This document shows, one piece after another, positions 22,837 to 32,822 of a stretch of 64,000 bases of DNA. This DNA is from Isoetes taiwanensis. Taxonomy: Eukaryota; Streptophyta; Lycopodiopsida; Isoetales; Isoetaceae. The notes beneath the pieces are model-generated. The model made no database searches. It had not been told where the DNA came from and saw nothing but the letters and a program-made list of their open reading frames with translations. The stretch covers positions 4,727,637-4,791,636 of the forward strand of contig JAJEKV010000047.1 in NCBI GenBank assembly GCA_021234155.1. Direction: 5' to 3'. Positions within the stretch are counted from its first letter, which is position 1; the number at the start of each line of letters is the position of its first letter. A program made the translations under genes and the position numbers.

Positions 22837-24173
22837 AATATGTAGCATAATAACAGGGGGTTTCTTTTGTGTTTTTGTACGATATTTACTAAGGTTTTTC
22901 TATGATTTTGTTGTCGTATTCAACTAGACGTACTAAATAGTATTTCTAGAGTGCTCCGTTTCTTGGCCGTTGATTTTTTATAAGAGGGAGAATTGGATGG
23001 CCGTGATTAAATTTATCTATATATCACAGGCCTTGATTTCTGATGTTGTGCAGGGCAAGAAGCGAAGACCCCTGTTTAGAAACTGGTGGCTATGGCAGAT
23101 TGCAAAGGCAAAGAAGACTGATTCCAAAACTGAGTGCTATGGCGCTTTTCTCAGATCTGGTTTTTTCAGTTTTATCTCATCATTTGCAAAAACTAGGGTT
23201 TATAAAACAGCAAAAATGTAGCCGATTCATGCAGTCTGGTTCTCCAAGGTAGGTTGAGAGTAGTTAAATATTTTTTTTTTACAAGGATAGAGGAGCTCCT
23301 AGCTATGGCGACTGCATCATCTGTCATGGCAAGAGTAACTACCTTTTACCAACATCCACCCATTTTGCACCTCCGAAGCTTCCATGCAATAGACCCACAA
23401 GCTTGTGTTCTTTCAGGCCTCTCGGATGCAAAATGGAAGCCTATGATTCTCTCACAAAAATGTCTCCCCAACTATGTTTGAGGCTGCACCGTTTGGTATA
23501 TATGGATCTCAAGCTCTGCGATGTCTTCTCAACGTTCGTAGAGGCGGATGTAATGGTTTTGCTTTTGAGATAGAGAACCGCTGCGGTTTTAGGTTATGAA
23601 ATGAATGATTTTGTAGCAGATGCCATCATCGCCCAAATTTGTTGTTGCTTGATGCAAATGATCCTACTAAGCCTATTCGATGCATTTTATAATTGCCCCG
23701 GTGGCTCGATTGAGTCTTTGCAATGGGTATTTATGGTTGATCGTACTTTCGTCTGGGAGTGCCGACTGTTTTTCTAGAAGGATATAGATCGGCTTACGGA
23801 TTTGGGTATTCCTTCTTCAAGGCACAATTGCATGCGGGGATCAAAGGCCTACAAGAATTGTTGTTGGATTGACAAACAATTGAAGGAGAGAAGAATTTGG
23901 GGAGAGTTGAACCTCGGCTTGGAGGAGGTGTGCGCGTTTTGATGATTTATGAGATTATAGCTCCTTTGAGGCGGTATGTTTTAACCCTTTATAAATATGA
24001 AGAATGGAGATTTCACATGATCACGGTCATTAATTTCACAAGGCTTGTGGCATGTTGTAACAGACGTAATTCTTGAGACATTACTCTTGATAAGGATGCT
24101 ACGGTTTTAAAATCTATCATGTTCGGTCATTGAAGATACTTTACATTAAAGACCATTCCCAAGTGCCAAGGAG

Positions 24174-24575
24174 TTGTTGGGATTATCTCGGGGTCTCAAT
24201 TTCGACGGGGCCATGACCCGATTTTTGACTATCGCCAGCGAGGTTATTAGCAGATCAAATGCTAAACATAGGCAAAGTAAAGTTATTTATCATGGATATG
24301 ATTTTCAAGATGAAAATGAATATGATGAATATGAAGAAGTGGGCTTTTTTGAAGAAGAATATGAAGCAGATGCATATGAAGATGACTATGAAGATGTATG
24401 TGAAGAATATAGCGCATATGAAGATCCACATGCATTTCCAAGTCCATTTCCAAATGCATTTCCAAGTGCCCAAATAGGTGAATCCTTTTTTTCTCGGCTG
24501 TTCAGTTCAATCCGTGCATGGTCTGCTAGGCTTGTGCATTCCTTGAGAGCTATGGCGAAAATTTCGGGGACCTAG
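24174..24575 (+). pseudogene. Acidic Tyr/Glu/Asp-rich ORF, left-arm copy
   Basis: The frame includes SNAKHRQSKVIYHGYDFQDE, a run of EYDEYEE/EADAYEDDYED motifs, a Pro/Phe/Ala repeat (AFPSPFPNAFPSAQ) and ESFFSRLFSSIRAWSARLVH near the C-terminus. It is the counterpart of the longer ORF at 31085-31528 in the right arm. Small indels upstream (TCGGGGTCTC against TCAGGTCTC) shift the frame here, so this copy looks damaged. I do not recognise the family. Confidence 0.4.
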
Positions 24576-24820
24576 AAGAGTGGTGTATTACATTAAAGGT
24601 ATACTACATTTTATTCTGTTTGCTTTTTTGGAGGAAGTAACTATGTAGCTCTTCCTCATTTCTTATTTTCCTCAGCATAAGAAGCTACTAAACCTTTGGC
24701 TGGCGGTGTACATTTAATGAAAAAGTTGCTTATGTATATTAATTGACTCCTCTGCTTTCCATTTTTTATGCAAACTGCTTGCGTTCTAGTTTGATTAGAA
24801 TAACGAGAACAGAAATTTTA

Positions 24821-24833
24821 GGCCCGAAGGGCC
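24821..24833. repeat. GGCCCGAAGGGCC palindrome
   Basis: A 13-base palindromic motif followed by an A/T-rich tract. The same motif stands at 28177-28189 and 38479-38493, and decayed versions occur at about 30694-30705 and 30827-30839, in each case next to elements of the local TIR/MITE family. Confidence 0.7.
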
Positions 24834-24888
24834 GAAAATTTTTTTCGATATAACAACCAACACATAGCTATCATTAACATTATTAACA

Positions 24889-27800
24889 TCTATATCTATA
24901 TATAGTAATAAAAGCAAAATGTAGTTTGTGCAGGGCATCTCGGCCGTCAATTTGTTTTCCCACAACTTTCATTTTGGACCGTCAGATCATGACTATTCCT
25001 ATTGTAACCAACGGTTTTTGTTTTCCCACAACTTTCATTTTGGACCGTCAGATCATGACTATTCCTATTGTAACCAACGGTTTTTCCATTCATTCTCTTC
25101 TTTCATTCACGATAGATTAGATGCAGCAGTTTCCATAACCCAAATAGCTTCTCGCCCGCCCATGCTTTCGTTTTGATCCCTTGCTTTCCAGTTTTCTTAT
25201 TTCTTGTTGAAGCCGTTCACGCATTGGTTGCCTTTCCCAAAAACCTATACATTTGCTTCGGTAACCTTTTTTGGGCATTTCGGCAGCCCCTTTCTTCAAG
25301 AGTAAAGGAGTTTTTTCTTTGCTTTGGTTTCGGCATCCCCTTGTTGTGCGGTGCTCACGTGTTTAGGGCAGTTCGGGGAGGGTTTACTTCTTCTTTGTCC
25401 ATTTTTCTTGCCTTGCAATGTATCGTGTACAAATCGGCTCTTCTTTCACATCATCTAACAATAGGTGGTTCACGGAAAGAAACACCGGATCTAAAAAGGT
25501 TTGTGATTTTTGGACTCTTACCATTTTGATTTTGTGTATTGCATTTCGATTTTGATCTCTTGGTCCGGCACTTGAGGTAAAGATCGGTGCGTGTTTTACA
25601 TCATTAAAATGACCTCTTTGTTTTTCGGTTTTGCAGAGTGGGTCAATAAATCCATTCGTTCTTGATTCGATGTGGGCTGCCCTCGAATTAACTTCAGAGT
25701 TATGGATGCCGCCACGGGAAAGGCGTCGTGTGGAAACGACGATTCCTCTCGGAACGCCGTTGTGTGAGATTTATTGATAATTTTAGCTCGGTCACGAGGG
25801 GGCTGCTTCAACCGAAAGAATGCGTATGGCTTGCTATCTTACTTGGTGCTGGCCATGAGCATTCAATACATTGATTGCACTTTCGGTATTTCTTAAGCCA
25901 AGGCTATCTTTGTTATATTCCTTCATCGCTTGATAAGTCTTCTTATTTCACTTTAATATCTCATTTGATTGCTTAGTGACTATCATGTTTCTTCTGTGAA
26001 AATGTGAACAGAGGATCCATGCAACCTTTTCGTCGATCTCTTCCCCAAATTTGTTCTTTGGAGTGCTTTGAACTGTTGGAAAAGAAGGCATTCAAGTAAG
26101 TAACCAAATGACCTTATTAATATGCAATCGCAGCGGTTCACTTTAGGTGCTATCGGGACGAGAAACTTGTGATAGATGAAACCAACCTTTTCGATTATGT
26201 TGGTAATCCGGTCTTTCAAAGTGACCGTCTTTCTGAGCAGACACCTATTGGAGTAGTTATGGGATTGGCTTGACTGCAATGGGCGGCTCAACACTTTATG
26301 TCGAAACCGGCTTAATTGAACAAGGGAGGGTAAAGGAGCCTTTCAACTCACCGGGCAACTTGGAGATGTTATGAAAGAAAGTGCAACAATTGCTCATACG
26401 GTTGCCGGACAACTTCGAGGGGAAAAGGATCATGAGAATACATTTTTGCAAACTCAAAATTGCATCGCATGTTCTTGGTGCTACCCCAAGGATGGGCCTA
26501 GTGCGGGATGCACAATGATTACATCGATGATATCTTTGGCCTTGCATAAACCTATAAAAAAAGATGTTGCAATGATTTGGTGAAGTTACTCTAAGCGGGC
26601 CGAGTTCTTCCAATTGGTGGGGTATGTTACTTTTGAAGTTTGATTATTATGTTTTGTCATTGGTATTAGCAATGATTATTTTGTTGCAATGGTGAAAGAG
26701 AAAACAATTGCCTCAAGGAGGAGTGGGGTGAAAATTATTATTTTCCCATCCGCCAACAAACGCGACTATGATGGTGGCTGATCATGTTAAGGAGGGGGCT
26801 TGGCGTACATTTTGTTGATAACTCACGAGGAGATTTACAAGATTGCATTTAGTGAAGAGGAAAGTGCTTCAAAAGTTTGATGAAGCTGTTTCGTCCATCT
26901 GTTTGATTATAGAATGTCACATATAGATTGAAAAGAGAGTGGGTAGCAACACTACCATTTTCTATTGTATGCGAGGTGTATATCAAGCGCCCTCAATCTA
27001 AAGGTATATTTTTTTCAGCGCAAGTTTGTAGCTATATTACGAGACTGTGCCATTCATTTTTTCAATTTGACATCCAAAGATAATGCCCTTTATGTCTGGT
27101 TTGGAGAAGAAGTCTTCTTTGTATTTTTATGAAAGCGTCCACATTCTTGAAGTGGTTCGGCAAGTTGAGGTTTCGACTCTTCTAACAAACTCTTGGACAA
27201 TGGAGGGGGCGGGCATGCAAGAATGAATTAAACAAATTGTTTTGACAAAACATGTACAAAAGAATGCACGAGGACAATTCTTATAGGGTTAGCTTGTCCG
27301 TCTCATCTAAATGATTTTGAGATAATTTATATACTTACGGCCGCCAATATCCCCGGTCATTGGCATGTCTTCCATTTGACGCGACTACTACACATCGATT
27401 TAGCAATTGGAAAATCAACGATGTTGAGCTGCACCAATTAAGGTTGAAAATAAAACTGGATGGTTGCTTTAGGGTACTTTTGTTGGAGAAGACTAAAATG
27501 AATATGAGATCTTATTGCAAAGTGGCTCCCACTAGAATTAGTCAAACTTTCGAAGCCATGTAGGAAACTTTCCTGCTTGTGTATGTACTCAATAGGACAT
27601 GGGCAATGTATAAAAGCGCCTTTGTATTCTATTTATATACACAAGAAAGTAGCGCCTTATCTTTCATCATTGACAGTGAAATCCAATAATCCTTGGTGTG
27701 TTTTGAAAAAGAAATGACTTATGCTTCGGCCAAATATAAGATTTGTTTCATTCTATTCTACAATTGCTGATAAAATTGTTGCTACTATTTCATTGATAAG

Positions 27801-28105
27801 GTGGAGTTTTGATGTTCCCCTTATATGGGCTTTTTCTATAACATGATTTAAGCAATTTTGCAATTTGCATTTTAAAGGTATGGTGGTGACAATTGCTTTT
27901 GTATTTATTGCACCACATATAACCTTTCATATACATCCACAAGTAACAAACATATTAGAGTTGACATCAATGCTTATGTTAAACACACACACACACCCCA
28001 CCCCCCTCCTACTCGGCATTGGTTTTTGTAAAATATATTCACATTTTATTAATTTTTGAGCTTATGTTCGACAAAAAGCCCAGCAACGCTGGGCACTTTT
28101 TCTAG
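24889..28105 (+). mobile_element. Helitron 1, 3217 bp, carrying a Lon protease fragment
   Basis: The 5' end is TCTATATCTATATATAG...AATAAAAG, inserted after A24888. The 3' end is a perfect hairpin GCCCAGC-AAC-GCTGGGC (28078-28094), then ACTTTTT and CTAG (28102-28105), followed by target T28106. This is the canonical Helitron structure: TC...hairpin...CTRR between A and T, with no target duplication. The right arm of the inverted duplication keeps the uninterrupted site between 30771 and 30772, which proves both ends. No Rep/helicase ORF is visible, so it is non-autonomous. It holds a broken Lon gene (26020-26860), a (CA)n-C run at about 27983-28010, and otherwise unrecognised sequence (24950-26000, 26900-27950). 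Confidence 0.93.
26020..26860 (+). pseudogene. LON: Lon protease C-terminal fragment captured in Helitron
   Basis: Plus-strand reading shows LVIDETNLFDYVGNPVFQ, SEQTPIGVVMGLA, then (after a 1-base deletion) TAMGGSTLYVETG, LTGQLGDVMKESATIAH, PKDGPSAGCTMITSM, LALHKPIKKDVAM, and after an apparent intron (about 26620-26690) [39 protein letters not shown]. These are the P-domain blocks of mitochondrial/organellar Lon, an ATP-dependent serine protease; the catalytic Ser lies in PKDGPSAG. The ATPase domain is absent. Several frameshifts and stops show that it is not translated as Lon. The intron is retained, so the source was genomic DNA, not cDNA. Same strand as the Helitron. Confidence 0.85.
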
Positions 28106-28106
28106 T
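28078..28106 (+). other. Helitron 1 3' terminus (hairpin plus CTAG)
   Basis: A 7-bp perfect stem with a 3-base loop, a 7-base spacer, then CTAG and the target T. It is identical to the terminus of Helitron 2 read on the minus strand at 33434-33407, so both belong to one family. Confidence 0.9.
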
Positions 28107-28176
28107 AAACACATAACACATATTGCTACATGTTTTAAATGTCTTTTTATATTCTCACGTCTGCTTTTTTTTTTAT

Positions 28177-28676
28177 GGCCCGAAGGGCCAAAAAATTTTT
28201 TTAGTATAATAACCAACACATAACTACCATTGACATTAATAAATATAACCATTCGATCCAACACATTTAAATTAAAATCCCCCTTAAACCCCCTTTGGTT
28301 TGGGTGCATATTCACACGGGGGGTGACGTAGGGCAGCGAGAGCCCTCATAATTGTATTTTGGACGTACGAAATCAACACCATATAGTATTCCGGTTGAAA
28401 TCTTATAGTATTTTGCGAATCTTATTATACAGTATAGCAAATCTTGTACTTGCATACCCCACAAATGAGGAACTTTACGTACGGTGTAGATTATGGAATA
28501 AGGGGCGAATATGCCAATCCGACTGCTCTCGATGCCCGAAGTCACCCCCCGTGTGAATATGCACCCAAACCAAAGGGGGTTTAAGGGGGATTTTAATTTA
28601 AATGTGTTGGATCCAATGGTTATATTTATTAATGTCAATAGTAGTTATGTGTTGGTAGTTATGTGTTGGTTATGTG
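28177..28676. mobile_element. TIR MITE copy A with flanking palindrome
   Basis: A GGCCCGAAGGGCC palindrome (28177-28189) is followed by a left terminal inverted repeat. The repeat runs through ATAACCAACACATAAC, AATTTAAATTAAAATCCCCC and a GGTTTGGGTGCATATTCACA block. The right repeat ends near 28676 (TAGTTATGTGTTGG). The core reads toward each end as GTGACGTAGGGCAGCGAGAG and GAAGTCACCCCCCGTG. The inner end of the left arm of the large inverted duplication lies within its right TIR. No target duplication is established. Confidence 0.65.
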
Positions 28677-28756
28677 TGAAGGTAAAATGCACATTAGGCA
28701 TCGAGTGTGAAAATAAGAGTCAGGAATCCAAATGCTCCTTCTCCTAACGCGTGCAT

Positions 28757-28875
28757 AAATATCTAGCATTATAACAGGGAATTTTTTTGTGATTTTATAC
28801 GCTTTTTGGCATGGTTTTCATATTATTTCATGGGCGTATTGCACGAGGCATACTAATTAGTACATCTAGGGTGCA
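28757..28875 (+). repeat. Diverged relative of the inverted-arm start
   Basis: AATATCTAGCATTATAACAGGG and the following ~110 bases align loosely with 22837-22962 (AATATGTAGCATAATAACAGG) in the same direction. This suggests a dispersed repeat whose younger member begins the left arm. Confidence 0.45.
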
Positions 28876-29235
28876 CATTGTATTTGCATACGTATGCTTG
28901 AATTAATTGTTTTCAATAGTCCAGACCCATATATCATATATTTTTCCATTATGTTCTATTTTTCCTATTACATTTTATTTTATTTTGGTCGACATGCAAA
29001 GCTCGAGCATCTCATTTTAGGGTTCCTATTTCCTCAAAAATTAGTTCTCTGGGTTATGGTTTCTCCTGTAAGGGATCTCGATTATTGGTTCCAGAATCAT
29101 TTCGGAAATCAATCGGCTTCCCTGATTAACTCATTGAAACATAGATTTGCTGTCATAGAAAAGCTGCCGGAATGGATTTATTGTTTGCAACCTTTTGCGC
29201 AGACCAGGTAATACTCATCTTTTTTGCTGATGAAG

Positions 29236-30000
29236 TTCAAGAAGATGGGTTATTCACCAAGTCGAAGTGGATCATGCTTTGGCAGCCCGAGGGATTCCTG
29301 AACTGCGAAGAGAAGATTTTTTGTTACATCTAAGGCTTATCATACTTGGACCTTCATTTAATACACTGGGCGACTATTTTTTGTGTTGGTGATCCCACTG
29401 ATCCACCGTGGAAAGCTGATGCAGAGAGTCAGGAGTTGGCTAGAAGAATCAAGGGATTTGGCAGAACATTTGGTTGAACAGGGCAAGGTGCCGGCAATTG
29501 GAGTAAGGAATTTCAGCATCCAGCAACTGGAAGAGATTCTTAGGTTTGCTAAAATTGTTCCTGTTGTTAACCAGTTATACGATCTTTTCTATTGACATGT
29601 CAGGAGTTTTATGCACCTTTTTAATACAGGACAACCTTTCCATGTTTGCCAGTTATTTATAAATGCACTGTTTTCTGAATTACATTGAATTATGTAACAG
29701 GTAGAGTTGCATCCATTTTGGAGACAAGATGAACTAGTGAAATTTTGCCAGTCAAAAGGAATACATGTCTCAGCTCATACTCCTTTGGGAATTCCAGGGA
29801 GGACTTCAGGAACAATTGGAGAGGAAGCAGTCGAGCAATCACATTCGGAGACACCTGCGTTTATAAGATCTCAGTCGATACATTTGCCTTTGCTAAAGAG
29901 CTTTGCTGTGTCAGATATTGCGGAACGTTTGGAGATATTGCAGAACGTCTGGGGGAGAATCCAGCACAACACAGGTCCATGTGCTGCTTATTCATTTCGT
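29236..30000 (+). pseudogene. Aldo-keto reductase (AKR) pseudogene
   Basis: Blocks in order: RGIPELRREDF (about 29290) followed by an out-of-frame TSKAYHTWTF-like segment; PPWKADAESQELARRI; GKVPAIGVRNFSIQQLEE and AKIVPVVNQ (29490-29577); an intron of about 120 bases; then VELHPFWRQDELVKFCQSKG, SAHTPLGIPG (29701-29800), SIHLPLLKSFAVSDIAERL and a GENPAQ segment. These match the plant AKR4 (mannose-6-phosphate/aldose reductase-like) order, NADPH-dependent carbonyl reductases of the cytosol. The donor after NQ is TT, not GT, and there are several frameshifts and a small internal duplication near 29930. It lies in the spacer between the inverted arms. Confidence 0.75.
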
Positions 30001-30121
30001 TAATTCTGCTTATATAGTTTTTACTGTATATCTGAGTTTTAAACTGAATGCATTTGTATAATATAGTTCTAGCTTGTGGTAGGCAAAAATATAAGAGACA
30101 TATTATAATTGCTCTCTTAAA

Positions 30122-30293
30122 TGTCAAAAGGAATACATTCTCAGTTCATACTCCTTTGGGAATTCCATGGAGGACTTCAGGAACAATTGCAGAGGAAGCA
30201 GCCGAGCAATCACATTCGGAGGCACCTGTATTTATAAGATCCCAGTCGGTACATTTGCCTATGCTAAGGAGCTTTGTTGTTGTTGTCCATGTG
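30122..30293 (+). pseudogene. Partial duplicate of the AKR last exon
   Basis: GTCAAAAGGAATACAT and onward repeats 29752-29900 with point differences (SVHTPLGIPWRTSGTIAEEA), then jumps to the exon end (GTCCATGTGCTGCTTA). The intron-like sequence before it (30010-30121) also recurs at 32823-32910, just outside the right arm, so the arm appears to have been inserted into duplicated AKR intron sequence. Confidence 0.6.
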
Positions 30294-30313
30294 CTGCTTA
30301 CTCATTTGGTTAA

Positions 30314-32822
30314 TGGTTTGGGTGCATATTCACACGGGGGGTGACTTCGGGCATCGAGAGCAGTCGGATTGGCATATTCGCCCCTTATTCCATAATCTAC
30401 ACCGTACGTAAAGTTCCTCATTTGTGGGGTATGCAAGTACAAGATTTACTATACTGTATAATAAGATTCGCAAAATACTATAAGATTTCAACCGGAATAC
30501 TATATGGTGTTGATTTCGTACGTCCAAAATACAATTATGAGGGCTCTCGCTGCCCTACGTCACCCCCCGTGTGAATATGCACCCAAACCAAAGGGGTTTA
30601 AGGGGATTTTAATTTAAATGTGTTGGATCAATGGTTATATTTATTAATGTCAATGGTAGTTATGTGTTGGTTATTATACTAAAAAATTTTTTTGGCCCCG
30701 GGCCAAAAAAAAAGCGACGATGAGAATATAAAAGACATTTAAAACATGTAGCAATATGTGTTATGTGTTTATGTTAATAATGTTAATGATAGCTATGTGT
30801 TGGTTGTTATATCGAAAAAAATTTTTGGCCCTTGGGACCTAAAATTTACGTTCTCGTTATTCTAATCAAACTAGAGCATAAGCGGTTTGCATAAAAAATG
30901 GAAATGAGAGGAGTCAATTAATATACATAAGCAACTTTTTCATTAAATGTACACCGCCAGCCAAAGGTTTAGTAGCTTCTTATGCTGAGGAAAATAAGAA
31001 ATGAGGAAGAGCTACATAGTTACTTCCTCCAAAAAAGCAAACAGAATAAAATGTAGTATACCTTTAACAGAATACACCACTCTTCTAGGTCCGGCGAAAT
31101 TTCGCCATAGCTCTCAAGGAATGCACAAGCCTAGCAGACCATGCACGGATTGAACTGAACAGCCGAGAAAAAAAGGATTCACCTATTTGGGCACTTGGAA
31201 ATGCATTTGGAAATGGACTTGGAAATGCATGTGGATCTTCATATGCGCTATATTCTTCACATACATCTTCATAGTCATCTTCATATGCATCTGCTTCATA
31301 TTCTTCTTCAAAAAGCCCAGCTTCTTCATATTCATCATATTCATTTTCATCTTGAAAATCATATCCATGATAAATAACTTTACTTTGCCTATGTTTAGCA
31401 TTTGATCTGCGAATAACCTGCTGCTGATAGTCAAAAACTGGGTCATGGCCCTGTCGAAATTGAGACCTGAGATAATCCCAACAACTCCTTGGCACTTGGG
31501 AATGGTCTTTAATGTAAAGTATCTTCAATGACGAACATGATAGATTTTAAAACCGTAGCATCCTTATCAAGAGTAATGTCTGAAGAATTCTGTCCTGTTA
31601 CAACATGCCACAAGCCTTGTGAAATTAATGACTAGATCATGTGAAATCTCCATTCTTCATATTTATAAAGGGTTAAAAACATACCGTCTCAAAGGAGCTA
31701 TAATCTCATAAATCTGTCAAAACGTGCACACCTCTGCCAAGCTGAGGTTCAACTCTCCTGAAATTCTTCTCTCCTTCAATTGTTTGTCAATCCAACAACG
31801 AGCATTGTAGGCCTTTGATCCCGCATGCAATTGTGCCTTGAAGAAGGAATACCCAAATCCAAGCTGATCTATATCCTTCTAGAAAAAAACAGGTCGGCAC
31901 TCCCGACGTATCAGTCTGGATCAACCATAAATACCCATTCAAAGGCACTCATCGAGCCAAGGGGCAATTATAAGCAGATCGAATAGGCTTAGTAGGATCA
32001 TTTGCATCAAGCAACAACAATTTGGTGATGATGGCATCTGCTACAAAATCATTCATTTCATAACCTAAAACCCGCAGTTCTCTATCTCAAAAGCAAAACC
32101 ATTACATACGCCTCTGCGGAGAGCGTTGAGAAGACATCGCAGGAGCTTGAGATCCATATATACCAAAGCGGTGCAGCCTCAAACATAGTTGGGGAGACAT
32201 TTTTGTGAGAGAATCATAGGCCCATTTTGCATCCGAGAGGCCGGAAAGAACACAAGCTTGTGGGTCTATTGCATGGAAGCTTCGGAGGTGCAAAATGGGT
32301 GGATGTTGGTAAAAAGGTAGTTACTCTTGCCATGACCGGATGATGCGATCGCCATAGCTAGAAGCTCCTCTATCCTTGTAAAAAAAAATATTTAACTACT
32401 CTCAACCTACCTTGGAGAACCGGGTGCATGAATCGGCTACATTTTTCTTTGTTTTATAAACCCTAGTTTTTGCAAATGATGAGATAAAACTGAAAAAACC
32501 AGATCTGAGAAAAGCGCCATAGCACTCAGTTTTGGAATCAGTCTTCTTTGCCTTTGCAATCTGCCATAGCCACCAGTTTCGGAACAGGGGTCTTCGCTTC
32601 TTGCCCTGCACAACATCAGAAATCAAGGCCTGTGATATATAGATAAATTTAATCACGGCCATCCAATTCTCCCTCTTATAAAAAATCAACGACCAAGAAA
32701 CGGAGCACTCTAGAAATACTATTTAGTACGTCTAGTTGAATACGACAACAAAATCATAGAAAAACCTTAGTAAATATCGTACAAAAACACAAAAGAAACC
32801 CCCTGTTATTATGCTACATATT
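30314..32822 (-). repeat. Long inverted duplication, right arm (empty Helitron site)
   Basis: The reverse complement matches 22837-28572 without the Helitron. The uninterrupted Helitron target, CATTATTAACA|TAAACAC on the minus strand, lies at the 30771/30772 junction. The arm includes most of MITE copy B (30315-30690) and two degenerate palindromes. It starts at 32822 inside sequence related to the AKR intron. Confidence 0.9.
31085..31528 (-). CDS. Acidic Tyr/Glu/Asp-rich ORF, right-arm copy (147 aa)
   Basis: It begins MKILYIKDHSQVPRSCWDY, continues SQFRQGHDPVFDYQQQVI, then shares the SNAKHRQSKVIYHGYDFQDE, EDDYEDVCEEYSAYED, FPSPFPNAFPSAQIGES and RLFSSIRAWSARLVHSLRAM segments with the left-arm copy. 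It is the less damaged copy. The N-terminal part is basic and the middle strongly acidic. I recognise no domain. It may be a captured 3' exon; further minus-strand coding-like pieces lie upstream (32102-32293, MHLRSFHAIDPQACVLSGL; 32402-32689). Function unknown. Confidence 0.4.
   Translation of the reverse strand: MKILYIKDHSQVPRSCWDYLRSQFRQGHDPVFDYQQQVIRRSNAKHRQSKVIYHGYDFQDENEYDEYEEAGLFEEEYEADAYEDDYEDVCEEYSAYEDPHAFPSPFPNAFPSAQIGESFFSRLFSSIRAWSARLVHSLRAMAKFRRT

Larger units (their letters stand above)
22837..28572 (+). repeat. Long inverted duplication, left arm (interrupted by a Helitron)
   Basis: Read forward, this arm matches the reverse complement of 30314-32822 from AATATGTAGCATAATAACAG through to the TIR of a MITE (…TGCACCCAAACC). 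Excluding the 3217-bp Helitron inserted at 24889, the arm is about 2519 bp against 2509 bp for the right arm. Differences are scattered substitutions and small indels. No target duplication is evident at the outer ends, and the inner end lies inside MITE copy A. A diverged relative of the arm start also occurs at about 28757-28875. The arm holds degenerate ORFs, including 22970-23221 and the acidic ORF below. Confidence 0.9.

Noticed and set aside
24255-24477. Three further ORFs (both strands) over the acidic repeat region, and their mirror images at 31183-31446
   Set aside because: Frame shadows of the GAA/TAT/GAT-rich acidic ORF; low-complexity Met/Lys or His/Leu compositions.
22837-32822. 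The 10-kb inverted structure as one giant TIR transposon
   Set aside because: No target duplication flanks the outer ends, the inner breakpoints lie inside a MITE, and the spacer is a host AKR pseudogene. An inverted duplication fits better.
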